From assembly GCF_030341905.1 (NCBI RefSeq), contig NZ_JATAAF010000008.1, forward strand, positions 1 to 64,000: a stretch of 64,000 nucleotides of DNA. Reading direction: 5' to 3'. The position numbers were made by a program, and so were the translations under genes. Each line of letters opens with the position of its first letter. Position 1 is the first letter of the stretch. The DNA comes from Porticoccus sp. W117 (GTDB taxonomy: Bacteria; Pseudomonadota; Gammaproteobacteria; Pseudomonadales; Porticoccaceae). The notes under the pieces were generated by a model. It was not told where the DNA came from, ran no database searches, and saw nothing but the letters and a program-made list of their open reading frames with translations. Shown piece by piece: positions 22,861 through 32,377 of the stretch.

Positions 22861-24230
22861 TGAGCCCGAGCTACGCCAAGGGTCGCGCACTGATTGTCGA
22901 TGACGAACCGGATATTCGCGAATTGCTCAGTTACACCCTGCAGCAACTGGATCTGGAGGTGGCGGAAGCCGGTGATTTAGCAGACGCCATGCGCCTGTTG
23001 AACACCGAGAGTTTCACTTTCTGCCTGACCGATATGCGACTGCCAGATGGCGATGGCCTGTCGCTGGTTGAACACATACAAAAACACTGCCCGCAGCTGC
23101 CGGTGGCAGTCATTACAGCGCACGGCAATATGGAAATCGCCGTAGATGCCCTGAAAAAAGGCGCCTTTGATTTTGTCTCCAAGCCGGTAGAGCTGGCACG
23201 CCTGCGAGCCATTGTGCGCTCTGCTCTGGAATTGAGCGAAGCCACCCCCAGCAGTCAGCAAAACATTCCCGGCCTATTGGGCCACTCTGCGGCCATGGAT
23301 AAACTGCGCAACCAGATTGGTCGCGTCAGCCGCACCCAGGCACCGGTATTTATCAGCGGGGAATCCGGCAGCGGTAAGGAGCTGGCGGCACGCTCCATTC
23401 ACTACCTCAGCCCTCGTGCCAGCGAGCCTTTTATCCCAGTGAACTGTGGAGCCATTCCATCGGAACTGATGGAAAGTGAATTTTTTGGCCACAAAAAAGG
23501 CAGCTTTACCGGCGCCCACAAAGACAAGAACGGCCTGTTTCAGGCCGCTGAGGGCGGTACCCTATTTCTGGATGAAGTGGCCGACCTACCCCTGTCCATG
23601 CAGGTAAAACTGCTGCGTGCTATTCAGGAGAAAGCGGTGCGCCCGGTGGGCGAGGAGCGGGAAATCGCCACCGATGTACGCATACTCAGCGCCACTCACA
23701 AAGACCTGGAAGCGGAAGTGGAAGAAGGCCGTTTTCGCCAGGATTTGTACTACCGTATCAACGTCATCGAGTTACCGGTACCCAGCCTGAGCCGCCGCCG
23801 GGATGACATTCCGGAACTGGCAGCAGCTATTCTTCAACGGTTGGCAAAAGAGTCTGGTCTTGAGGCCATACTCACCAGCGGCGCGCTGGATGCCCTCAAG
23901 CAATACCACTTCCCCGGCAATGTGCGCGAAATGGAGAACATTCTTGAGCGCGCCATGACCCTGTGTGACAACGATCAGATCACCGCCGACGACCTGCAAC
24001 TAAAACCCGGCAACAACACCGACGGCACCGTCGCCGGGGAATGCATCGACCAGCACTTTGTGGATCAACTGGATTCCGTGGATGACTACCTAGAAAACAT
24101 TGAACGACAAATACTGGAAGTGGCCATCCAAAAACATAACGGCAACCGCACAGCCGCCGCCAGGGATTTGGGCCTGACCCTGCGGCAGATACGTTACAAG
24201 ATTCAAAAGTTGGGGATGGAGGTCGAGTAA
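22860..24230 (+). CDS. pilR: Type IV pilus response regulator PilR (sigma-54 activator)
   Basis: PilR activates sigma-54 transcription of the pilin gene. 456 residues: receiver domain 9-125 (LIVDDEPDIREL, phosphoacceptor Asp in LTDMRLPDGDG), AAA+ domain about 140-370 with Walker A GESGSGKELAARSIH, the sigma-54 contact loop GSFTGAHKD and Walker B GGTLFLDEVADLP, and a Fis-type helix-turn-helix at the end (NRTAAARDLGLTLRQIRYKI). The sigma factor it needs, rpoN, is also in this window. The pilA target gene is not. Confidence 0.96.
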   Translation: MSPSYAKGRALIVDDEPDIRELLSYTLQQLDLEVAEAGDLADAMRLLNTESFTFCLTDMRLPDGDGLSLVEHIQKHCPQLPVAVITAHGNMEIAVDALKKGAFDFVSKPVELARLRAIVRSALELSEATPSSQQNIPGLLGHSAAMDKLRNQIGRVSRTQAPVFISGESGSGKELAARSIHYLSPRASEPFIPVNCGAIPSELMESEFFGHKKGSFTGAHKDKNGLFQAAEGGTLFLDEVADLPLSMQVKLLRAIQEKAVRPVGEEREIATDVRILSATHKDLEAEVEEGRFRQDLYYRINVIELPVPSLSRRRDDIPELAAAILQRLAKESGLEAILTSGALDALKQYHFPGNVREMENILERAMTLCDNDQITADDLQLKPGNNTDGTVAGECIDQHFVDQLDSVDDYLENIERQILEVAIQKHNGNRTAAARDLGLTLRQIRYKIQKLGMEVE

Positions 24231-24256
24231 ACAGGTTACAGGGCGGGCTGCGCCCT

Positions 24257-24305
24257 ACAGGAAACAGGAAACAGGAAACAGGAAACAGGAAACAGGAAAC
24301 AGGAA
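24257..24305 (+). repeat. Seven tandem copies of ACAGGAA
   Basis: Seven perfect 7-bp units in a row between pilR and fimT, 61 bases before the fimT start. Perfect short tandem repeats change copy number by slippage. This one is outside any reading frame and could only affect spacing or transcription. Confidence 0.85.
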
Positions 24306-24365
24306 GAAATATCGTCTATATTTAAAAAGCAACTAAGGGACTAACGATGCATTCAAGGAGGAATC

Positions 24366-24962
24366 ATGCTCGCTTTTACACCTGCCAACCACCGCAAAAC
24401 CTCTCACCGCAACAACAGCGGCTTTACCTTGATTGAATTGATGATCAGTCTGGCCATCATGGCGATTCTACTGGCAGCCGCCGTGCCCGCCATGATGGAT
24501 TTTCTGGAACGCAACCAATCTCGAGCAATTATCAGCGAAGTGCGCAACCTGGTGGCACTGGCGCGAGAAAATGCCGTACATCATGGCTGCCACACCATTA
24601 TGTGCCCCAGTGATGATCGTGTGCAGTGCTCACGCAATATGGATGCGCCGGTGATGGTGTTTTCTGACTGCAATAGAAACCGCGAAATTGATGGTGACGA
24701 TGAGCTGTATCGAGTAATGCAGCCGCTGCCGGAGAATAGTCAGTTGCACTGGTCGTTTTCAGCCGGCCGACGCTATATTCAAATGACTCCACAGGGACAT
24801 ACCAACAGTACCTTTGGCAGCCTGATTTACTGCCCTGCCAGCGGCAAAGAAGAACACGCTCGGCTGTTGATTATTTCCAGGAGCGGGCGGGCGAGGTATG
24901 GCAAGGATACTAACGGAGATGGAATTCCCAACCGGGCAAGTGGAGAGAATGTGGGCTGCTAG
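24366..24962 (+). CDS. fimT: Type IV pilin-like minor pilin (FimT/GspH family)
   Basis: A 198-residue prepilin-like protein. A short leader ends in the prepilin peptidase site NNSG|FTLIELMISLAIMAIL, with Glu at +5 and a methylated Phe expected at +1, followed by the GspH/FimT domain. In relatives such minor pilins help pilus priming and DNA binding for uptake. AGGAGG six bases before the ATG is a strong ribosome-binding site. The C-terminal RYGKDTNGDGIPNR resembles a calcium-binding loop. It is the only pilin gene here on the plus strand, next to pilSR and convergent with the minor pilin operon. Confidence 0.85.
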   Translation: MLAFTPANHRKTSHRNNSGFTLIELMISLAIMAILLAAAVPAMMDFLERNQSRAIISEVRNLVALARENAVHHGCHTIMCPSDDRVQCSRNMDAPVMVFSDCNRNREIDGDDELYRVMQPLPENSQLHWSFSAGRRYIQMTPQGHTNSTFGSLIYCPASGKEEHARLLIISRSGRARYGKDTNGDGIPNRASGENVGC

Positions 24963-24981
24963 TTTGGAAGAACTGGGATGA

Positions 24982-25392
24982 TTAGTCCCAGCAGTCATCG
25001 GCATTGCCCGCCGAGCTACCACGCATGTTGGTGTGGTCAAGCTCAAGGTTGCCACATTCTGTGTCAGTAAAAGTAGGGGTAGCTCGCAAAGTAAACGTAG
25101 TGTCAGTTCTCACAGGAAAAGTAATTGTGTAATAACCTTCCGGGCTATTGCCATTGGCATAACCCAAAGCCGCCATATTTGCTGCATAACTTACATTCTG
25201 CGTAAAAAAGCGTTCCTGAGCCGCGGCTATTTCCAACAAAAATCCTTTCCCATCAGCCCGCTTGGTGCGACGCACCTGATCTTGATAGGCAGGTAATGCT
25301 ATCGCGGTCAGGATAGCAACAATGGCAACTGCGATAATAATTTCTATCAAGGTAAAGCCACTTGGGCGCGGTAAGTTATGTATCGTACTCAT
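24982..25392 (-). CDS. pilE: Type IV minor pilin PilE
   Basis: A 136-residue prepilin: short leader, cleavage site RPSG|FTLIEIIIAVAIVAIL with Glu+5, then TAIALPAYQDQVRRTKRADGKG typical of the PilE minor pilin. Two Cys in TECGNLEL and DDCWD at the end can form the C-terminal disulfide loop. I start at the ATG at 25390-25392 because AGGTGG stands eight bases before it; the frame is open four codons further. It is the last gene of the fimU-pilVWX-pilY1-pilY2-pilE operon. PilE is part of the complex that primes pilus assembly. Confidence 0.9.
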   Translation of the reverse strand: MSTIHNLPRPSGFTLIEIIIAVAIVAILTAIALPAYQDQVRRTKRADGKGFLLEIAAAQERFFTQNVSYAANMAALGYANGNSPEGYYTITFPVRTDTTFTLRATPTFTDTECGNLELDHTNMRGSSAGNADDCWD

Positions 25393-25407
25393 TTGAAATG
25401 CCACCTG

Positions 25408-25737
25408 TTATTCTTCTCTACGCTGATCTTCCAGGTCATCATCGGACGGGGGAAGTTCAGATAGCAGTCTAATCTCCACAATAATAGGCTGCCGGCCAAC
25501 GCGATCCCCCAATACACCCCGAACAAGGCTACCCTCTTTGATGGCAAAAATAGTCGTGGGCTCGCCATTTACATCAAACACTTTGACACCCAGTGCCAAC
25601 TTAGCAAAACCATCGTCGACGACAATACTACGGTCTTGATAACGAATTCCATCTACACTACCTATCATATCGGCCTGCTCGGCATGTAAAGCCACCGACA
25701 TAGATAAGGCAGATAATATAATCCATAACTTTTTCAT
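25408..25737 (-). CDS. pilY2: Small periplasmic protein, PilY2-like
   Basis: A 109-residue protein with a signal peptide (1-19, ending VALHAE). The mature part has a beta-rich core (GSVDGIRYQDRSIVVDDGFAKL, GSLVRGVLGDRVGRQPIIVEI) and a very acidic tail (PPSDDDLEDQRREE). The position between pilY1 and pilE, and the size, match pilY2 of Pseudomonas aeruginosa, which is needed for normal pilus formation. The name rests mainly on that position. Confidence 0.7.
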   Translation of the reverse strand: MKKLWIILSALSMSVALHAEQADMIGSVDGIRYQDRSIVVDDGFAKLALGVKVFDVNGEPTTIFAIKEGSLVRGVLGDRVGRQPIIVEIRLLSELPPSDDDLEDQRREE

Positions 25738-25747
25738 ACGATCACCT

Positions 25748-28700
25748 TTATCGCGTCAAGCTGGTCCAGGAAGTTCTCCCAGCCGGTGTACCATCAAAGG
25801 TCACCGAATCCCGGCTGATACCTCGGCTGGTATTCACGTAACGATCCGCATCCTGCCCGCCTACCTTATTACTGACAAATACTGGCGCTGTGGGAATACC
25901 ATCCGTCTGAATACCTGCATAAACCCCATTATTATTGACAACATCAAAAACCTGGAAGGGGGGCAATCCTCCATTGAGTACCGACACACTCATTTGGAAG
26001 CCATCACCACCAAAATCACATGGTTCATTGTCCGGGATTAACGTATTGAAGAATACGATTGGCCCCAATACAACAGGGTCTACAACCTGACGTTCTCTGC
26101 TCGCAATAAAATCAATACCCCAACCCATCTCGGAATTAACAATATAATCAACAGGCTCACTGGTCACTGAGCGCACTACATCACCTGATGGCAGTGGTGG
26201 CAAAGTAGTCAGTGTCTGGAACTGCAAATCTGATCGGGTTAAATTCGGAACACCGGCATCCCAAACACCATAAAAGCTCTGCGTACCTGTGGTGGCAGGA
26301 TCACCAGGAGTGATGTACTGACCAGTACCAAAAGTCACCAGCAAGTTAGGAGCTGTTGTGTTATTGAAACGAGTCGGGTGAGCAACTACTGAAGGCTTTG
26401 AAGTAATCGGTTGTGGTACACCACCTACAGATGCCGTAAATAAGGGATCATCTGCACCATAATCGCTTCCCCAGCTGGCACTGTTGCTGCTTGATAAGTC
26501 AAATGCCCACATATTACCGAACAGATCGCCTGCATATACGCGGTCGGCTGTACCATTGCCATCCATATCCAATACTTCTGGGGTGGACATACCATTGCAA
26601 TTACTGCCTGGGTCGGCACAATCAGAATTTACGATAGTTGCACCATCATCAACATCTAGCGTGAGATGGGTACCACCTGGACCCGCACCATCAAGATAAA
26701 CGATAAACAGTTTAGCTTGACCATCACCGGTATTGTTATATCCGTTGCCGAAAATAGCCGCCCATTCGCCATTATTCAGTTTGGCGATGGTTATTTCACT
26801 ATAGGTAAAGCCAAGATCAGGGTTATCGGCACTGGTAAATTCACGCACGACAGTTGTTGCTGGGTTGTCTAAAGCACCTGGATTGGTAATATCCAGAATG
26901 TAAATACCCCTGCCCCCTGCTCTGGCTCCTCCCACCAGATAAGTGCGCCACCGCCCACCGACAAATACGTCACGTGCAGTGGGCGTTAAATCCACATAAC
27001 TGCGGTGTGTGTAAGCATCGTCGGCTAGAAAGTGCAGTCCTTCCTGGGTCTCTGTAGAGGATAAAAACTGGGGAATATAAGCAAGCAATTCATCACCAGT
27101 ATTCGCATTAAAGCCATGCAACATACCGTCATTGGCACCTACATAAACCATTTCTGTGCGCGGGCTTGCCACATCATTGGCAATAAAGCTGGAATAAGGT
27201 ACAGAAGCGATACTATCCGGGTAACGTTCATTGGGAGAACCAACAAATACAGGTGCAGAGTGAACAATATCACCCAACGGCCCATCGGCTCTATCCCTGA
27301 AAGCGCCACCATTGCGTGTTTCGCCAGTAGCGTCACCTCTAAGGAAATTGACTATTTGTGCACCAAAAACATTGGTCGCATCCGTATCCCCCGGATTTGG
27401 ATTGCCAACTAGCAGATCATCCACCTGCACAGAGGATAAAGTGTCATTAGACAAAGTTGGATATGATGATGGCCACTCAAAATTAATACCTTGAGTACCG
27501 TTATAAGTGATGACATTTCGGCCACTGGCAATAGCGACACTTTCTGGTATTGTCCCAGTCAAGTCATCCGCCGCATTCCATACCGGAGTTTCGGTATTTA
27601 CACCGCCAGTAGTTACATCCAGTGCTACCAAACTACCAAACCAAGTAGATGGATCAAAACGAGCGCGGAATAGCAGTGCACCGCTCTCCAAGCTGGTTGA
27701 GTTAAAAGAAACTGATGCAGCAGACGATGTACGACTCTGAATATCATTAAAAGTCTCGTTAAATGAGTCGATTAATGTTTGTGGATCACCAGCACTTAAA
27801 AACTGACCGCGGCCATTCCAAGCCGCATGGCGCATATCATCAATTGTTGAGGGGTCATTCGCTACTGGTTCAGGCCAAGGTCCTCCATCTGCAGCCGTAA
27901 ACGCGCTAGCTCGGTCTGGGGGATTATTTGATACATCACCGTTTACACCGAACGCAACTGTATAGGTCACCAAGTGCTGGGCTTCATTATTATCATCGCC
28001 CAGCGGATTGACATCATCATCTAAAGTGCTAGACAAATCATTTTCAAAAAACTCCATTGCTACATCGGCAAGTGTATTCGAATAATCGTCAGCATGAGAG
28101 CCACCGTCAAAATCTGTATCACCAGATCCAGGCCCATCAGTGTTACCTACACTCGGCGCTCCTCCATTCCAAAATCCATCGGATAGCAGAACAGTAAAGT
28201 TTTTCTGGCAACTTCCACCATTACTAGAAGACAAAATTGGAGAATCCACAATAGTTCCTGCTGCCCCAGGATCGTTAAAATCTGACAACACACCGGCCGC
28301 ACTACCAAATAATGCGGTAACACCCGAGTCTTCATTTTCTTCAAAATAATTGCCCGCCCTCTCTAAGGTTTGCCTGAGTGGCGTACCAAATCGAGAATCA
28401 ATGCGAAATAAGTTTTCCATCAGTGCATTTTTATTACCAGCTGCATTTGGATTGGAAACAGGCGTGGAAATATTATCTACATCCTTTATTTCTGTACCCA
28501 CCCCAATACCAAAAAATTCATCACGCGATTGCCGACCATTTTCATTCAAGTCAACCCATGTTTGATCGATGGCGTTATTATGAAGAGTAGCTAAACCTAA
28601 GCGCCCTGTCGCCTGATCCATGACCTCAGACAATGCACGCTTCGCGACATATTCGCGTTTACGGTAGTAGGTGTACCAGTTGGCGTAATTTTGCTGGCTA

Positions 28701-29338
28701 TTAGGGGATGCAGCAGTACCTACAAGTGGTAAGTCATTAACACTTTGACAGCCTGCTGAAGCAGCAGGGTTTGACTCACACTCTGCTTCAGAAATAATAC
28801 TCCCTCCATTCACATTGTATGCACTGAAGTCAGCTGGACACTCTCCAGAGTCATACTCGCCAACATTTCCCGTATCGTTCCAAGCAAAATAAATATGGCT
28901 ACTGATATTATCAATATCGCTATCGTCAAACGGATTGTTCAGTGCGGTTGTCAAAGTTTTATTCGTATAAGGGTTTCCAGAATCATCAACACCTACCCAA
29001 GGTGTATAAGTTTCGGTGGGATCGTAGGCCATTACATTATAGCCAACGCACAATTCTCGAATTTCTGAATTATTACGAGGCCTGTGTTCAAGAAAACGTG
29101 CACCACTATTTGAATTAGGATCCTGCCCAGGAAATAATTCGAAAGCACCTTCTGACAAAAGTATTTCCCAGTTCATACTCCCCGAATCATCCACCAAAAA
29201 TAAAATATTTGGTTGCACCCTGTTTTCAATAAATAAGGGGTCTTGGGAAAGCGTTCCCGGCGCCGCCGCCAACATCAATGGCTGGGTGGCCAAAGCCACT
29301 GCCAGCACGGATGAAATTACTTTTCTCTGTGTATTCAT
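25748..29338 (-). CDS. pilY1: Type IV pilus tip-associated adhesin/assembly factor PilY1
   Basis: PilY1 is secreted, sits at the pilus tip or cell surface, counters retraction and works in adhesion and surface sensing. 1196 residues from the ATG at 29336-29338, chosen because GGAG lies six bases before it. Signal peptide (about 1-26), then a von Willebrand factor A-like region with the metal site FLVDDSGSMNWE (near residue 50), an extended middle part, and a C-terminal beta-propeller domain from about residue 680 (MVYVGANDGMLHGFNANTG). The calcium-binding loop DMDGNGTADRVYAGD, known to control pilus extension in the family, is present near residue 930. Confidence 0.94.
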   Translation of the reverse strand: MNTQRKVISSVLAVALATQPLMLAAAPGTLSQDPLFIENRVQPNILFLVDDSGSMNWEILLSEGAFELFPGQDPNSNSGARFLEHRPRNNSEIRELCVGYNVMAYDPTETYTPWVGVDDSGNPYTNKTLTTALNNPFDDSDIDNISSHIYFAWNDTGNVGEYDSGECPADFSAYNVNGGSIISEAECESNPAASAGCQSVNDLPLVGTAASPNSQQNYANWYTYYRKREYVAKRALSEVMDQATGRLGLATLHNNAIDQTWVDLNENGRQSRDEFFGIGVGTEIKDVDNISTPVSNPNAAGNKNALMENLFRIDSRFGTPLRQTLERAGNYFEENEDSGVTALFGSAAGVLSDFNDPGAAGTIVDSPILSSSNGGSCQKNFTVLLSDGFWNGGAPSVGNTDGPGSGDTDFDGGSHADDYSNTLADVAMEFFENDLSSTLDDDVNPLGDDNNEAQHLVTYTVAFGVNGDVSNNPPDRASAFTAADGGPWPEPVANDPSTIDDMRHAAWNGRGQFLSAGDPQTLIDSFNETFNDIQSRTSSAASVSFNSTSLESGALLFRARFDPSTWFGSLVALDVTTGGVNTETPVWNAADDLTGTIPESVAIASGRNVITYNGTQGINFEWPSSYPTLSNDTLSSVQVDDLLVGNPNPGDTDATNVFGAQIVNFLRGDATGETRNGGAFRDRADGPLGDIVHSAPVFVGSPNERYPDSIASVPYSSFIANDVASPRTEMVYVGANDGMLHGFNANTGDELLAYIPQFLSSTETQEGLHFLADDAYTHRSYVDLTPTARDVFVGGRWRTYLVGGARAGGRGIYILDITNPGALDNPATTVVREFTSADNPDLGFTYSEITIAKLNNGEWAAIFGNGYNNTGDGQAKLFIVYLDGAGPGGTHLTLDVDDGATIVNSDCADPGSNCNGMSTPEVLDMDGNGTADRVYAGDLFGNMWAFDLSSSNSASWGSDYGADDPLFTASVGGVPQPITSKPSVVAHPTRFNNTTAPNLLVTFGTGQYITPGDPATTGTQSFYGVWDAGVPNLTRSDLQFQTLTTLPPLPSGDVVRSVTSEPVDYIVNSEMGWGIDFIASRERQVVDPVVLGPIVFFNTLIPDNEPCDFGGDGFQMSVSVLNGGLPPFQVFDVVNNNGVYAGIQTDGIPTAPVFVSNKVGGQDADRYVNTSRGISRDSVTFDGTPAGRTSWTSLTR

Positions 29339-29359
29339 AACCATCTCCATAACCGCGCC

Positions 29360-29968
29360 TTATTGCGACACGATAAAATCCTGCGACCGGAATGTACTCT
29401 GTAATACTGCATAGGCATTGGGGTCTACGCCCCAACCAATGGCGGTAATACGAAAAGCAAAGTGGATATACTCTGGCGGGTTACCAGATAAGCTCGAAAT
29501 TTGCGAAGCCCTGCCAATATTTGGCGGGTCGGCGCGACCGATGTATTCAATAATGTAACGAGGGTTATTGGTACCAACCGCATCTTCGCTCAGGTCGGTC
29601 ACCTCTACACTGTTTGCCGCTGTCCAGCTTGCTGGATCAGTCAGGTCAGTCAGGTCGTGTTCTGCCAACGCGATCTGGAGCTCATTATCACGCCGACTGA
29701 TATACCGTCCCGCGCCATTGTCAAAATTGGCAATGCTCCCCAAAGAAACAATCTGTGCTTCTAGCTGATCTTCTGCTGCTCGCAATGCAGCTTCAGCCGC
29801 ATTTTCTGCCAACTGCTGCTGTCGCAGGTTAAAGGCCATACGCTGCTGAATAGTGGAGTTAGAAACTGAAGTCACACCTATAATTGTCATCACAAGCAGT
29901 ACTATCAAACACACCACCAAAGCAGCGCCTTGCTGTTTTTTGGGAAGTTTTATTTGTCGGCTTTTCAT
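29360..29968 (-). CDS. pilX: Type IV minor pilin PilX
   Basis: 202 residues. The N-terminus KKQQG|AALVVCLIVLLVMTIIG is a prepilin-type segment without the Glu at +5 found in the other pilins, as in GspK-like subunits that cap the tip. Then SNSTIQQRMAFNLRQQQLAENAAEAALRAAEDQL is typical for PilX. It lies between pilW and pilY1 and belongs to the tip-priming complex with PilVWE/FimU. Confidence 0.9.
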   Translation of the reverse strand: MKSRQIKLPKKQQGAALVVCLIVLLVMTIIGVTSVSNSTIQQRMAFNLRQQQLAENAAEAALRAAEDQLEAQIVSLGSIANFDNGAGRYISRRDNELQIALAEHDLTDLTDPASWTAANSVEVTDLSEDAVGTNNPRYIIEYIGRADPPNIGRASQISSLSGNPPEYIHFAFRITAIGWGVDPNAYAVLQSTFRSQDFIVSQ

Positions 29969-29992
29969 AGATAAATTCCTGCAAATTCATCT

Positions 29993-30994
29993 TTATAGGT
30001 TGTTATTACGAATGGCGATAATCTGACTGACTTCTTTGCGAATCAAACCACCAACACCTGCATCCGCACCAGTACTAAACGATCTGTCCACAGAATTAAG
30101 TGTCAGTGTCAGTTCAAGACTGACTACAGAACGCCAATCGATAACAGCGTCTGCAGAACGGTACTGAATAGCACCAGCAATGTTGCGTTCACCGTAAAGC
30201 ACTTGCATATTTTCAACGCCTTGCAAAAGCTCGTCTCCGTTAGCCAGCAAGGCGCAAAACTGTGGTGAATCAGCTGCACAAGCTCCAGCCGTACTGTCGC
30301 CAATAGTGTAGTTAATGGCTGTATCACCCGCAGAGTAAACTGTAGGAATTGAACGGCCCTCGCGGCCAAAAACATAACTGAAATTGGCTCTACTATTGCT
30401 CTGGCTATCTATAGCTGTTGTGTCATGGCCAATTTGCCCACCACCCACTGAGGTGGCCATAAATACCGAGGCGCGATTGCAATCACTGATTACTAACACG
30501 TCTCCAGCTTCTATAGTGGAGTTACCAAGTTGAGTGGCGTCAACGCGAATAACATCACTCTCTGACGTCATTTCCCCGTTAACAATCAGGCCAGTTGAAG
30601 ACTGGGCGGCGCGCAGGGTTAACGTATCCGCCACAGCGTCGTCTCCACTGTCCGTGCCACTCACCGGGTTGTTGAAGTTAAAGCGCCCATTAACACCCGC
30701 ATCAGCAGTAACCAGTACTTCAAGGTTCTGGCCACCACTATCGGCATCGGTAAAGAAATCGACACAACCCATATAGCCAGCCCGGGACGCACTGCGGCTG
30801 ATATGATCAATGGCGTAGCGAATGCCCTCTTGGGTACGGGCAACCCCTTCGTTAGCCAGGGAGCTGCGGTGAGAATCTGCATAGAGTTTGACAACCCCAG
30901 CCAAAATAATGGCCACCAAGGCAATGGAGATCATCAGTTCAACCAGCGACAACCCCTTGCTGGTATATGGCGTAAAACGGCTGAACCGATTCAT
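29993..30994 (-). CDS. pilW: Type IV minor pilin PilW
   Basis: 333 residues. The start at 30992-30994 overlaps the pilV stop (ATGA), so the two are translationally coupled. Leader ending YTSKG, then LSLVELMISIALVAIILAG with Glu+5. The large C-terminal part has four or more Cys (MGCVDFF, SDCNRA, GACAADSPQFCALL), typical for the PilW family (GspJ-like). Part of the minor pilin tip complex. Confidence 0.9.
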   Translation of the reverse strand: MNRFSRFTPYTSKGLSLVELMISIALVAIILAGVVKLYADSHRSSLANEGVARTQEGIRYAIDHISRSASRAGYMGCVDFFTDADSGGQNLEVLVTADAGVNGRFNFNNPVSGTDSGDDAVADTLTLRAAQSSTGLIVNGEMTSESDVIRVDATQLGNSTIEAGDVLVISDCNRASVFMATSVGGGQIGHDTTAIDSQSNSRANFSYVFGREGRSIPTVYSAGDTAINYTIGDSTAGACAADSPQFCALLANGDELLQGVENMQVLYGERNIAGAIQYRSADAVIDWRSVVSLELTLTLNSVDRSFSTGADAGVGGLIRKEVSQIIAIRNNNL

Positions 30995-31482
30995 GGGCGC
31001 ATCTCCAGTTGGTAACAAGCGAGCCCATCTTCAATATCAAGGCCGCCACAATCGTTGCTGATCCCCTCCGCTCTGGACGAACGCTCTGACCATATAACGG
31101 TAATGGTATACATAGGGTCGGCAAAATTGACTACGCCTCGTGCATCAGGCAATTGGGCTTCCAAGTCCGTTTCCCACTCCGCACGATCAAAATCCCTCAA
31201 AGCGGCAATACCGCAATTGGCAGCCGCACAGTCTGTGCCAACGGCATAGCCGTCTTCTGTATCCGTATTGTTGTAGTCACCAGTAGGGTTAGTGCGTATA
31301 CGGTCGGCCATATTCTGTGCCAAAAACGCCGCCTGAGTGGAAAACAGGCCCCGCTGGTTGGCTTGGGTACCCTCAGCTTGCATACCCAATACCCCTAGAA
31401 GCCCAATGGCGAGCACAAACAAAGAAATCAGCACCTCGATCATGGTCGCACCATAGCATTGCTGTATTCTGGATTGCTTCAT
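30991..31482 (-). CDS. pilV: Type IV minor pilin PilV
   Basis: 163 residues. Leader ends QQCYG, followed by ATMIEVLISLFVLAIGLLG (Glu+5) and MQAEGTQANQRGLFSTQAAFLAQNMADRIR, which is typical of PilV (GspI-like). Cys residues occur at CAAANCG, DCGG and ACYQLEM. It lies three bases after the fimU stop, in the minor pilin operon. Confidence 0.9.
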   Translation of the reverse strand: MKQSRIQQCYGATMIEVLISLFVLAIGLLGVLGMQAEGTQANQRGLFSTQAAFLAQNMADRIRTNPTGDYNNTDTEDGYAVGTDCAAANCGIAALRDFDRAEWETDLEAQLPDARGVVNFADPMYTITVIWSERSSRAEGISNDCGGLDIEDGLACYQLEMRP

Positions 31483-31485
31483 CGA

Positions 31486-31992
31486 CTAACCACCTCTTGC
31501 AACTGTTACCCAACCAACACTGTTAACAGTCAGAGTTCTACTATGGCGCGCTGCTGCCGTATTTGTTGGGTCTCTTAGTATGAAGTTCACAGCCCCACTG
31601 CTTTCACCTGTAGAGCTAAACACGATGCCCGGGGCAGCAGGCGGAGCCGCATTGAAAGAAAAGCTGTCCGACAGTCCGCTCCATACACGAAGCACTGTGC
31701 CATCAGAGTCCAATCGCACTATCCACCCCTGATTCCAAGCCCCTGTACAAGTTGCTCCATCAGAACTGGCACAAACGCTCACATTCTGGTTTTTCGCCAC
31801 CGCTTCACTGCGGGCGTACTGAATCGCCTGCTTTAAAGCGCTGGTGTGAGCAGTAAGGCGATTGCTGTTCATAAAGCTGGTCATGGCGGGCACGGCAACA
31901 GCCACCAGAATAGCCAGAATGGCAACAGTGACCATCAATTCGATCAGAGTAAAACCCGCTTGTTTGGGGTGTTTTTGGCGTAGAGTTTTCAT
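31486..31992 (-). CDS. fimU: Type IV minor pilin FimU (GspH-like)
   Basis: 168 residues, first gene of the minor pilin operon. Prepilin site KQAG|FTLIELMVTVAILAIL, then VPAMTSFMNSNRLTAHTSALKQAIQYARSEAVAKN, the GspH/FimU signature, and a disulfide-capable pair (SVCASSDGATCTGAW). It could equally be called a second FimT; position as first gene before pilV supports FimU. The promoter must lie in 31993-32377. Confidence 0.85.
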   Translation of the reverse strand: MKTLRQKHPKQAGFTLIELMVTVAILAILVAVAVPAMTSFMNSNRLTAHTSALKQAIQYARSEAVAKNQNVSVCASSDGATCTGAWNQGWIVRLDSDGTVLRVWSGLSDSFSFNAAPPAAPGIVFSSTGESSGAVNFILRDPTNTAAARHSRTLTVNSVGWVTVARGG

Positions 31993-32377
31993 GCCGCTAC
32001 TTTAGAGGATTGCCAAAGTAGGCACCCGCACCAATCGACTATTGGTGGCAGTTAGCAGACCGGTAACTCTTGACGATTTCGTAAACAGGATAAGCGGTCG
32101 TTAACAAGCGATAAACCATTAAGCGGAAAGTATGAGTCAGGGGCAAATTGGGGTGGTTTTGAAGAAAAGCTACGAGCAGCGGGCTTCGGGCTGCGAGCAG
32201 GTTGGCAGTTAATCGTTATTCTACGCGCAGCGATTTGAAGGTAGCAGAGTCGAAAGTTATGAGGTTCTCACTGCCACAACGTGGCCTCAGAATGATAGCG
32301 GTTTAAATTTAGTGCGCTCAGGACGACAATTACGCTCGATCTACTCGCAGCACGAAGCACGCCGCGCGAAGCCGTAT
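31993..32377. other. Intergenic region between fimU and ispH, no gene seen
   Basis: No convincing coding frame on either strand. It should hold the promoter of the minor pilin operon (minus strand). I see short GC-rich imperfect repeats such as GCTACGAGCAGCGGGCTTCG near 32170-32200, which may fold, but no clear sigma-54 or sigma-70 promoter. Confidence 0.4.

Noticed and set aside
24257-24305. CRISPR-like repeat
   Set aside because: Units of 7 bp directly adjoining, without spacers and without cas genes: a simple tandem repeat.
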